Source: Alphaproteobacteria bacterium UBA2947 (GTDB lineage Bacteria > Pseudomonadota > Alphaproteobacteria > Rs-D84). Taken from it: a stretch of 5,145 nt of DNA. This document shows positions 1 to 4,947 of this stretch, in pieces (positions within the stretch are counted from its first letter, which is position 1; each line of letters opens with the position of its first letter). The stretch covers positions 43,000 through 48,144 of the forward strand of contig DEBV01000004.1 of NCBI GenBank assembly GCA_002348925.1, read 5' to 3'. The position numbers and the translations under genes are program-made. The notes under the pieces are model-generated. The model saw only the letters and a list, made by a program, of their open reading frames with translations. It searched no databases and was not told where the DNA came from.

Positions 1-221
1 GGCAGCCATCCCGAAGATTCTTTTTCTTCGTACGCAACAGGTGTGAATTCACAGAAACTCCACAATTCATAACCCCCATTCATAAGCTTGTTTGGGTCTG
101 CGATAACGTATTGTTCAACAAAACTGTATTGCGATTTTGGAATACGGTTTGCAACAGGAGCTTTTGTTTCGGCCACCTTTGGTGTTTCTTTTGTGAAAGC
201 ATTTTTAATTTTTTCTAACAT
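1..221 (-). CDS. Unrecognised protein, N-terminal part only (runs off left edge)
   Basis: An open frame on the minus strand starts at ATG 219-221 and stays open through 73 codons to the window edge, so the C-terminus is missing. The start is firm: a perfect AAGGAGG (plus-strand 227-233) sits 5 nt upstream, and a near-consensus promoter lies just beyond. The protein begins MLEKIKNAFTKE and has a Lys/Glu/Ala/Pro-rich, probably flexible first 25 residues. A more ordered stretch rich in aromatic residues follows (SFVEQYVIADPNKL, then GGYELWSFCEFTPVAYEE). There is no signal peptide or membrane segment in the visible part. I do not recognise the family. The strong promoter and ribosome site suggest good expression. 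It diverges from the tRNA unit. That the frame is coding is well supported; the function is unknown. Confidence 0.8.
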   Translation of the reverse strand, partial: MLEKIKNAFTKETPKVAETKAPVANRIPKSQYSFVEQYVIADPNKLMNGGYELWSFCEFTPVAYEEKESSGWL

Positions 222-252
222 TGTTGCCTCCTTTTTATCGTTTGTTGTGTGT

Positions 253-280
253 ATTATAGACAAAAAATACAAAATGTCAA
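253..280 (-). promoter_or_regulatory. Sigma70-type promoter of the leftward unrecognised gene
   Basis: Read on the minus strand, TTGACA (275-280) is followed by a 16-bp spacer and TATAAT (253-258). Both hexamers are perfect matches to consensus. The expected transcript start near 246 gives a short leader carrying the AAGGAGG site before the ATG at 221. The only departure from ideal is a spacer one base shorter than 17. Confidence 0.85.
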
Positions 281-332
281 CAGTAAAACTCAAAAAAATC
301 TGCACAAAAACAAAAAATATTTGAAAAAACAC

Positions 333-361
333 TTGCATTTTGAATTTGTTCATTATATTAT
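333..361 (+). promoter_or_regulatory. Promoter of the tRNA-Asp/tRNA-Glu unit
   Basis: TTGCAT (333-338), a 17-bp spacer and TATTAT (356-361) precede tRNA-Asp, whose first base is 373. The predicted transcript start is about 368, so the 5' leader is only a few bases long. The promoter is back to back with that of the leftward gene, with about 50 bp of A-rich DNA between the two -35 elements. Confidence 0.65.
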
Positions 362-372
362 ATCTCTGCTCT

Positions 373-450
373 GGGGTGTTAGCTCAGCTGGTTTAGAGCG
401 TCTGCCTGTCACGCAGAAGGTCGAGGGTTCGAGCCCCTTACATCCCGCCA
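373..450 (+). tRNA. tRNA-Asp (anticodon GUC)
   Basis: A complete cloverleaf is visible. The acceptor arm GGGGTGT (373-379) pairs with ACATCCC (440-446). The anticodon stem TCTGC/GCAGA encloses the loop CTGTCAC with anticodon GTC at 408-410. The T arm pairs GAGGG with CCCCT around TTCGAGC, allowing a G-T pair. The discriminator is G447, a known tRNA-Asp identity base, and CCA (448-450) is encoded. It is the first gene of a two-tRNA unit. Confidence 0.97.
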
Positions 451-458
451 GAGATTTT

Positions 459-478
459 ACCGCCGATAAAACGGCGGT
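459..478 (+). other. GC-rich hairpin between the two tRNAs
   Basis: A perfect 7-bp stem ACCGCCG (459-465) / CGGCGGT (472-478) with loop ATAAAA lies 8 nt after the CCA of tRNA-Asp. Only a short T stretch follows (TTTACT), too weak for a convincing full terminator. No separate promoter is visible before tRNA-Glu, so the hairpin is more likely a leaky attenuator or a processing and stability element within a dicistronic tRNA transcript. That role is inference. Confidence 0.5.
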
Positions 479-493
479 TTACTAAGAGTCCAT

Positions 494-568
494 GGCCCCA
501 TCGTCTAATGGTTAGGACACCGCCCTTTCAAGGCGAGAATCCCGGTTCAAATCCGAGTGGGGCTGCCA
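494..568 (+). tRNA. tRNA-Glu (anticodon UUC), with non-Watson-Crick stem pairs
   Basis: The acceptor arm GGCCCCA (494-500) pairs with TGGGGCT (558-564), closed by a G-U at the first pair. The D arm GTCT/GGAC carries the GGTTA loop. The anticodon loop CTTTCAA holds TTC at 527-529. The T loop is TTCAAAT, the discriminator is G565 and CCA (566-568) is encoded. Two stem positions are C-A mismatches: C520/A536 at the top of the anticodon stem and C542/A556 in the T stem. All invariant features are otherwise present, so it is probably functional, and no second tRNA-Glu is visible here to replace it. It is likely co-transcribed with tRNA-Asp. Confidence 0.95.
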
Positions 569-575
569 AAAATTC

Positions 576-605
576 AAACCACCCAAACGGGTGGTTTTAA
601 TTTTT
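576..605 (+). terminator. Strong intrinsic terminator after the tRNA unit (bidirectional)
   Basis: A perfect 9-bp stem AAACCACCC (576-584) / GGGTGGTTT (589-597) with loop AAAC is followed by TAATTTTT. Flanking AAATT/AATTT can extend the stem past one mismatch. It lies 8 nt after tRNA-Glu. On the minus strand the hairpin is followed by TGAATTTTT, so it can also stop readthrough from the convergent GT10 gene. The same hairpin recurs at 2866-2887. Confidence 0.88.
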
Positions 606-612
606 GGTTAAA

Positions 613-664
613 CAGCACCACTCGGATTGCGCCAGAGCGAAGCGCATGGCGAATAATAAGTGGT
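613..664. repeat. Long imperfect palindrome containing an inverted copy of the tRNA-Glu 3' end
   Basis: Bases 617-664 fold into a nested hairpin. The outer arms are ACCACT (617-622) / AGTGGT (659-664). The middle arms are ATT-CGCCA (626-634, with G629 bulged) / TGGCGAAT (647-654). The inner stem is GCG/CGC around AAG (637-645). The left edge (613-628) is the reverse complement of tRNA-Glu 550-565 at 15 of 16 positions. The element is GC-richer than its surroundings and lies in the convergent gap between tRNA-Glu and the GT10 gene. Its form resembles REP or other dispersed palindromic elements, but only one copy is seen here. It could also be a second structure blocking readthrough from the GT10 gene. 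Confidence 0.55.
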
Positions 665-691
665 AATCCAGAAAAATCTTAAAAAAGCAAT

Positions 692-1723
692 TTAATCAAT
701 ATCGGATAAATATTCTTCGTACATAAAATCCCAAACATTTAAATATTTTTTACATACCCGTTCATAATTATCCAGAACTGCAGGCAATCTGCGTTTGTAT
801 TCTTCAGGTGTACACATCTTTAGAACTTGTTCTATGTCAGATTCTGTCGTGATTTTAATTATGCCGTCTGGGTTAAAGAATTGGTCTATTTCTGTCGCCC
901 CAAGATAAATAGGAATACATTGGTTTGCCAGTGCCGTTGTAAATCTTTCTGAAAAATAGTATTTATTTACATCATTTTCCAAACAAATACAAAACATGTA
1001 ATCACGATAAGTGTCTGATAAATGTTTAACGCGTGGGCCACCATCAAAATTACCAAAAGTATCACATAAATGTTCTTTTTTGCATTTAAGTGCTAAATTA
1101 TATCTGAATTCATGTAAAGGGCACATATGTTTGTCAGAAGAAATAAAAGAACATACTTTGTTTTTGTGTTTATATAAATCTGGTTCACATGGTTCGCCCC
1201 ATACACCCGCTGCAAAAGGAACAAATCTTGCGTTTGGAATTGTGTCTAAAATCTTTGAAGAATATGTAAAAATATAATCAAACTGTTTATACAAATCAGG
1301 ATATTTTTCAAATATTTTATAATCTTCTGGAACTATCGATTCTGATTCTACAAACATGCCAAATTTATGTTTTGGATTTCCCATTGTTTCTAACATTGCA
1401 TCATTAGAATAAAAATGCATGTCTAACCCGATATTAAATTTGTCCCATATAAAATATTTTGACGCTTCGGCAGAACAATAATCAAAGTGTCTGTCGCGCA
1501 GGAAAAAAGACCGCATTTTTTGCCCGTCTTTGTTATAAATTTCAGGCTCTTTATTGCTTGGTAAAATCGCGAAATTATAATAAGGAAAAAACAATTTTCC
1601 GTACAATGTTTTAACATAGCGGTGGCTTTCGCTGGTATTGCTCATATAACTTGCAATCTTTATGCCACATAAATATACGTGTGTACGACCGTTTGTACCT
1701 GTTCGTTTTTCAAAAATTTTCAT
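692..1723 (-). CDS. GT10-family glycosyltransferase (alpha-1,3-fucosyltransferase type)
   Basis: A 343-residue protein. The C-terminal half carries the GT10 signature: FCICLENDVNKYYFSERF at about 244-261, then TTALANQCIPIYLGA and FFNPDGIIKI (about 262-291). This corresponds to the conserved E-N...Y-x-T/S-E-K/R...A...P-V/I-Y-x-G block of bacterial fucosyltransferases, which binds GDP-fucose. Before it, KVCSFISSDKHMCPLHEFRY (189-208) matches the donor-domain entry strand and the R that follows it. No signal peptide or membrane segment is seen, as expected for a cytoplasmic or peripheral enzyme. Residues 15-26 (HVYLCGIKIASY) resemble the short hydrophobic IKI-x-SY peptide found at the N-terminus of many surface-polysaccharide glycosyltransferases. 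The start ATG has only a weak GGGAT upstream. It diverges from a GT8 gene, so a role in LPS or capsule decoration is likely. Fucose as the donor sugar is inferred from the family and not proven. Confidence 0.9.
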   Translation of the reverse strand: MKIFEKRTGTNGRTHVYLCGIKIASYMSNTSESHRYVKTLYGKLFFPYYNFAILPSNKEPEIYNKDGQKMRSFFLRDRHFDYCSAEASKYFIWDKFNIGLDMHFYSNDAMLETMGNPKHKFGMFVESESIVPEDYKIFEKYPDLYKQFDYIFTYSSKILDTIPNARFVPFAAGVWGEPCEPDLYKHKNKVCSFISSDKHMCPLHEFRYNLALKCKKEHLCDTFGNFDGGPRVKHLSDTYRDYMFCICLENDVNKYYFSERFTTALANQCIPIYLGATEIDQFFNPDGIIKITTESDIEQVLKMCTPEEYKRRLPAVLDNYERVCKKYLNVWDFMYEEYLSDID

Positions 1724-1735
1724 TTTAAAATCCCT

Positions 1736-1772
1736 ATTATACGATCCAGTGTTATACTCTATACAGAGTATA
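1736..1772 (-). promoter_or_regulatory. Putative GT10 promoter with an overlapping 8-bp dyad (possible operator)
   Basis: On the minus strand TATAAT (1736-1741) lies 12 bp before the GT10 start codon. No good -35 hexamer occurs at the right spacing. Instead that position is occupied by a perfect inverted repeat TATACTCT (1753-1760) / AGAGTATA (1765-1772) around ATAC. A dyad where the -35 should be suits a regulator-dependent or repressed promoter. If the TATAAT is used, the leader is only a few bases long, which agrees with the poor ribosome site. No regulator gene is present nearby to assign. Confidence 0.45.
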
Positions 1773-1886
1773 GTATAGGAATTTTTTCTGTGATATCAAC
1801 AAGAAAAAGGCTTGTTTTGGCGTGTGAAGGACTATGTATGATTTATATTTAAATTGTAAACAAAGTTTTAAAAGATATGCTTTTTA

Positions 1887-1914
1887 TTGCCTTTTTTATG
1901 TTTTGTGGTACAAT
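1887..1914 (+). promoter_or_regulatory. Promoter of the GT8 gene (extended -10)
   Basis: TTGCCT (1887-1892), a 16-bp spacer and TACAAT (1909-1914) preceded by TGG form an extended -10 promoter. The predicted transcript start is about 1920-1922. This falls just downstream of the first in-frame ATG (1917) and therefore bears on which start codon is used. The rest of the divergent gap (1773-1886) shows no further clear element beyond a 6-bp inverted repeat AACAAG/CTTGTT at 1798-1816. Confidence 0.55.
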
Positions 1915-1916
1915 AA

Positions 1917-2858
1917 ATGGTGTTCTTTAAAAGAAAACTAAAGCGGTGTTTCATGGAAAAATTATTTTTGACACATATGAAAATAAAACGTGTGTTATTA
2001 CACGTGATTGATTTGTTCTTCCCATCACAAGCAAGCAAGAAAAACTTTGTGTCATGGGCAACTTTCCCAAGATTTAATATAAAACCAGATATAACAAAAT
2101 ATAACAAGATAATAAATGTTGCATTTTGTTTTAACGAAGGTTATGTAGCCCTTGCAATGACGGCTATTTCTTCGTTGCTGGAAAATTCACCTGGGTGCAA
2201 ATACGATATTTATTGTGTATCTGATATAACAAAAAAATCACAAACAAAAATATTAAATTATATTTCATCGAATTATTCCAATGGTAATATAATATTTTTG
2301 AAACCAAATAAAGATTATAATCAAGCACGTTGCAGTTGGTGGCCACGTGCGATATGGTGGCGTTGTATGTTGCCAAAATTATTGCCAGATACTGTAGAAC
2401 GTATTATTTATGCAGATGTTGATGTGCTGTTTGTTCGTGATTTAAGGGAAGCAAACGAATTAAAAATGGGAACAAATTTACTGGCAGGGTGCTTTGACAG
2501 TGCAACATATATAAACAGCGGATTTCTTGTGATGAATATTGCACAAATGCGCAAGGAAAACAAATATCCAGAAATGGTAAGTTGGGCTGAAAATAATGAA
2601 AGCGGCTTCCCTGATCAAGATATGTTGAACAATGTATGCAAGGGACGCATAATACCACTGTCACGAAAATTTAATGTAATTGTTGCCGCAGGATACAGTT
2701 TTTTGAAAACAATGAATTTACCACAATATCGTGATTTAAAGCATCCAGTAATGTTTCATTATGCTGAAAACTTGAAACCATGGGACAAGAATATAAAAAG
2801 ATTTTTGACTTTTGATATATACAGAAAATATTATAACAAGATTAAAGAAAATTATTAA
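1917..2858 (+). CDS. GT8-family glycosyltransferase (LgtC/RfaJ-like)
   Basis: Up to 313 residues from ATG 1917; an in-frame TAA directly precedes it. The GT8 fold is clear. INVAFCFNEGYVALAMTAIS (66-85) is the nucleotide-sugar-binding first strand and helix. RIIYADVDVLFV (162-173) holds the metal-binding DxD at D167/D169. YINSGFLVMN (198-207) and PDQDMLN (232-238) are the acceptor and active-site motifs. VMFHYAENLKPWD (278-290) matches the C-terminal H-x-x-x-x-K-P-W motif. The tail is basic and aromatic, suiting peripheral membrane contact. GT8 members are retaining enzymes using UDP-Gal or UDP-Glc on LPS cores; the exact sugars cannot be read here. No Shine-Dalgarno precedes ATG 1917, and the promoter would start transcription at or after it. 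ATG 1953 (residue 13, 301 aa product) is therefore the likelier start, with ATG 1977 a third option. The gene diverges from the GT10 gene. Confidence 0.92.
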   Translation: MVFFKRKLKRCFMEKLFLTHMKIKRVLLHVIDLFFPSQASKKNFVSWATFPRFNIKPDITKYNKIINVAFCFNEGYVALAMTAISSLLENSPGCKYDIYCVSDITKKSQTKILNYISSNYSNGNIIFLKPNKDYNQARCSWWPRAIWWRCMLPKLLPDTVERIIYADVDVLFVRDLREANELKMGTNLLAGCFDSATYINSGFLVMNIAQMRKENKYPEMVSWAENNESGFPDQDMLNNVCKGRIIPLSRKFNVIVAAGYSFLKTMNLPQYRDLKHPVMFHYAENLKPWDKNIKRFLTFDIYRKYYNKIKENY

Positions 2859-2865
2859 CACAACA

Positions 2866-2895
2866 AAACCACCCAAACGGGTGGTTTGAATTTTT
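2866..2895 (+). terminator. Intrinsic terminator after the GT8 gene (bidirectional)
   Basis: A 9-bp stem AAACCACCC (2866-2874) / GGGTGGTTT (2879-2887) with loop AAAC is followed by GAATTTTT. It begins 8 nt after the GT8 stop codon. The 22-bp hairpin is identical to that at 576-597, and the T-rich tail differs by one base. It can also stop transcription coming leftward from the exonuclease remnant and the Cys-rich gene. Confidence 0.88.
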
Positions 2896-2900
2896 ATTTG

Positions 2901-2958
2901 ACTTCCGCAGGCGTTTAGCCAAGGAAATTCCGAGAGGAACCACATTTACGAACGTTTT
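2901..2958. other. GC-richer patch with an imperfect hairpin between terminator and exonuclease remnant
   Basis: This stretch is visibly richer in G and C than its flanks. It contains a nested inverted repeat TTCC-GGC-(GTTTA)-GCC-GGAA at 2903-2926 and a GGAAATTCC palindrome at 2923-2931. No gene is recognised in any frame. The frame of the adjacent exonuclease stump, read past its stop codon, gives no exonuclease-like continuation. It may be the scar of whatever replaced the rest of that gene, or one copy of a dispersed element. Neither can be settled from one window. Confidence 0.3.
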
Positions 2959-3135
2959 TTATCTGCTTTTATACCATTCGTTTAACAAAACGTTAAAAGT
3001 ATCCAATACGCGCAAATCGTTTGATACACGAATAGCAGAGATTTGTACTGTTTCGCGTTTTTGTTTTCCGCGCCATCCGTGTTCTTGGCAACCGCGCCAT
3101 GATGTATATTCTGTATCAAAAATAATAAAAGACAT
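2959..3135 (-). pseudogene. Truncated DnaQ-like (DEDD) 3'-5' exonuclease remnant
   Basis: A 58-codon frame runs from ATG 3133-3135 to TAA 2959-2961. It begins MSFIIFDTEYTSWRG and continues through RETVQISAIRV and LDTFNVLLNEW. This is the typical start of a DEDD-superfamily exonuclease: the Exo I motif F-D-T-E (D7, E9) in the first beta strand, then the E-T/I-V-Q-I-S-A strand and an F-x-V-L strand. Family members are roughly 180-220 residues and need the Exo II and Exo III acidic motifs, both absent here. The sequence after the stop shows no matching continuation in any frame, so this looks like a deletion rather than a point mutation. It follows the Cys-rich gene by 46 nt on the same strand. 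Its ribosome site is weak. A functional short protein is possible but unlikely. Confidence 0.7.
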
Positions 3136-3181
3136 TTTTTACCAGTACTAACAAAATTAAGTTTACCATACAAACGAACAA

Positions 3182-4423
3182 TTATTTACAAATTGCGGTA
3201 TATGGTGGAATCGATTCTTTGGTATCTATTATGCCGTCGCCACAATCCATACAGTTAAACATTCTGTTTTGGCTGTGTGTGCGGTCCAATATAATGGTTT
3301 CATTTTCAAGTACTGATATTCCGTCAATGCGTGATTTTGCTGAAAAACCAAAATACAAGCCACGATTTGGACCAGTGCATTCTGAAACGTCACCATCATA
3401 ACAACGCGGATCATTTAATTTGTTTATGTCTGGGATACAATAAGTTTCACAAGTTTCTTCGTCTATGACGGCTGTTTCACAATCTGTACACGATACAGAA
3501 CGAACACGCAAAGTTGCGCCAATTGCGCCACGTGTTTTTGGCATTTTCGCGATATGGTCGCATTTCTTTACATTTTTTGTGGTGTTCGGGTTTTCCACAC
3601 ATTCCCATGTCAGTGTGGAATAATTAAGACGCGCAATCATATTTTCAGGGCAAACAACGTCTGAAAAAGGATCTACGCATTCCCATATATCATCAACTAA
3701 AACCGCTGTTTGATTGTTAGAACACAATGGTTTACGACTTTCATCTGCAACGCAATCCAGCAAATCAGGGTCCCAAATCGTATCGCCTGTGCAAGATATT
3801 TTATAGTTGTAAGAAATGCATTGCCAACGCCCAAAACGGAAAGTTTTCATGGTGCCAGTTGGACAAACAATATTCGATCCGTCTACCAAAGGATAATCTA
3901 TGGTTTTATCAGGTATTTTATATTGCATAAGGTACACCAGCTGTCCCGTTTGTAATTTTGCGGCTTCGATAATTTTTTTGGGGATACTGCGACGCGATAC
4001 AGTTCCCGCGGTCATTAAATCTGGGTTTACAAATACACCAAATGTCCCAGCGTCAGGATAATGTTTTTCCAGGATTTCTAACATATTGTTATATTCTGAT
4101 TCTGGCAAGACATAAGATGTTGTAATGATAAAGTTAAATGCAGGCGCTTTTGCGTTTTCCATATCGCATGAAACAATATTATAACCATTGTTCATACAGA
4201 TATATTGACTGATGATTTCGTAATTTTCAACGCATATATCGTCAAAATTTTCACCGTACATTGCGGCGTTTTGGGCGGATACAAGGCATTCTGCAATGGA
4301 ACGCAAATCTGCCTTTTTTATGGCGTATTCGGTTTCGTGTTCGATTATTCGCTGGGAGGGGGAAGATATAACATAATCCCCCGCCATAATTATTACGGAC
4401 AAAAGAATTAAAAAAATATTCAA
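3182..4423 (-). CDS. Exported or membrane-anchored cysteine-rich protein of unknown function
   Basis: 413 residues, not recognised as a named family. Residues 2-19 form one hydrophobic segment without an obvious cleavage site, so it is either a signal peptide or an N-terminal anchor. A charged helix with pilin-like layout follows (about 25-55, EYAIKKADLRSIAECLVSAQ). Four cysteines lie at 46-86 and then none until 187. From 187 to 275 a tandem motif repeats four times: C187-C202, C211-C224, C234-C249 and C258-C275. Three of the four end in W-x-C. The C-terminal third adds ten more, partly as C-x-x-C pairs (312/315, 391/394), for 22 in total, an even number that suits periplasmic or surface disulfides. 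The start is TTG with AAGGGGG (4428-4434) 4 nt upstream; the next ATG (codon 13) lacks a ribosome site and would cut the hydrophobic segment. It diverges from lptE. A pilus-like or adhesin role is only a guess. Confidence 0.85.
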   Translation of the reverse strand: MNIFLILLSVIIMAGDYVISSPSQRIIEHETEYAIKKADLRSIAECLVSAQNAAMYGENFDDICVENYEIISQYICMNNGYNIVSCDMENAKAPAFNFIITTSYVLPESEYNNMLEILEKHYPDAGTFGVFVNPDLMTAGTVSRRSIPKKIIEAAKLQTGQLVYLMQYKIPDKTIDYPLVDGSNIVCPTGTMKTFRFGRWQCISYNYKISCTGDTIWDPDLLDCVADESRKPLCSNNQTAVLVDDIWECVDPFSDVVCPENMIARLNYSTLTWECVENPNTTKNVKKCDHIAKMPKTRGAIGATLRVRSVSCTDCETAVIDEETCETYCIPDINKLNDPRCYDGDVSECTGPNRGLYFGFSAKSRIDGISVLENETIILDRTHSQNRMFNCMDCGDGIIDTKESIPPYTAICK

Positions 4424-4432
4424 GATTCCCCC

Positions 4433-4461
4433 TTGCGATTTATAAAAAGTGTAGCTAATAT
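4433..4461 (+). promoter_or_regulatory. Promoter of lptE-holA
   Basis: TTGCGA (4433-4438), a 17-bp spacer and TAATAT (4456-4461) precede lptE. The predicted start is about 4468, giving a 20-nt leader with AGGA (4478-4481) 7 nt before the ATG. The -35 overlaps the ribosome-binding region of the divergent Cys-rich gene. Confidence 0.6.
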
Positions 4462-4476
4462 TATTGTAAAGTTCAA
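4448..4476 (-). promoter_or_regulatory. Promoter of the Cys-rich gene, overlapping that of lptE
   Basis: On the minus strand TTGAAC (4471-4476), a 17-bp spacer and TACACT (4448-4453) lie upstream of the TTG start at 4423. The predicted start is about 4441. The element interleaves with the rightward promoter, so RNA polymerase probably cannot occupy both at once. Confidence 0.6.
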
Positions 4477-4488
4477 CAGGAAAAAGAC

Positions 4489-4947
4489 ATGAAAAAATTG
4501 ATTTTGCTTTTAATGGTGGCGGCGTGCAGTTTTAAACCTGTTTTTTCGGGTGATAAAACAGATGTATATGTCGCACCAATCAGTGGTATTAACGGTATCG
4601 AATTGCGTAATTCTTTGAATGCACAATTTGGTGGAATACACGATCAAAATGCTAAATATACTTTGACTGTTAATTTAAGTGAACCAGAAACACAATATAA
4701 AGCGTTTGAACGCGCTGGCGATGCTGTGTGGCAAGAAGTTAAATTAAAAGCGTCTTATGTTTTAAAGCAGGGCGATAAAGAAATTGCCGCATCATCAGAA
4801 TCTGCCGCAGAAAGTTATACTTTTGTGCGTTATCTGGTTGCATCAAATGCTTCGTATAATAATGCGGTTATGAACACTATTCATCAGTTGTCTGAAAAGA
4901 TTAGTATGCGTGTGATAACTGAAATTCAAAAACAAGAAAATAAATAA
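4489..4947 (+). CDS. lptE: LPS-assembly lipoprotein LptE
   Basis: 152 residues. The N-terminus is a lipoprotein signal: two Lys, a hydrophobic core, and lipobox V-A-A-C with the acylated cysteine at 13. C-S-F-K-P-V-F follows, the counterpart of the C-G-F-x-P-L-Y start of many LptE proteins. The remainder has the LptE pattern: a short VYVAPI strand (26-31), a strand and helix ending at about 50, the strands YTLTVNL and VKLKASYVL joined by a loop, a SYTFVRYLVASNASYNNAV region, and a final amphipathic helix (about 126-148). LptE sits inside LptD and helps insert LPS into the outer-membrane leaflet. AGGA lies 7 nt before ATG. The stop overlaps the start of holA by one base (TAATG), indicating translational coupling. 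In many Alphaproteobacteria leuS precedes lptE; here a divergent unrelated gene occupies that side. Confidence 0.87.
   Translation: MKKLILLLMVAACSFKPVFSGDKTDVYVAPISGINGIELRNSLNAQFGGIHDQNAKYTLTVNLSEPETQYKAFERAGDAVWQEVKLKASYVLKQGDKEIAASSESAAESYTFVRYLVASNASYNNAVMNTIHQLSEKISMRVITEIQKQENK

Noticed and set aside
88..485. Two overlapping plus-strand 78-codon frames (88-324 and 249-485)
   Set aside because: The first is antisense to the well-supported leftward gene and its promoter; the second runs through tRNA-Asp. Neither has a ribosome site.
1011..1277. Plus-strand 88-codon frame inside the GT10 gene
   Set aside because: Antisense shadow of a recognised glycosyltransferase; no ribosome site and composition unlike a protein.
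1798..1816. AACAAG/CTTGTT inverted repeat with 7-nt loop in the divergent gap
   Set aside because: A 6-bp AT-rich stem with only TTTT after it is too weak for a terminator, and it is not placed against either promoter.
3043..3112. Short direct repeat CCGCGCCAT in the exonuclease remnant
   Set aside because: It arises from two W-R-G codon triplets in the coding sequence and is too short to indicate a repeat element.
2982..3173. Minus-strand 63-codon frame overlapping the exonuclease remnant
   Set aside because: It is in a different frame from the stretch encoding the Exo I motif, and its translation shows no family features.
3219..3955. Several short frames on both strands within the Cys-rich gene
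   Set aside because: Shadows of the 413-codon gene, which has a promoter, ribosome site and consistent repeated Cys pattern.
3182..4423. Type IV pilin or minor pilin identity for the Cys-rich protein
   Set aside because: The hydrophobic N-terminus followed by a helix is suggestive, but there is no G/A-F/M-type prepilin peptidase site and the many cysteines are not pilin-like; kept only as a guess.
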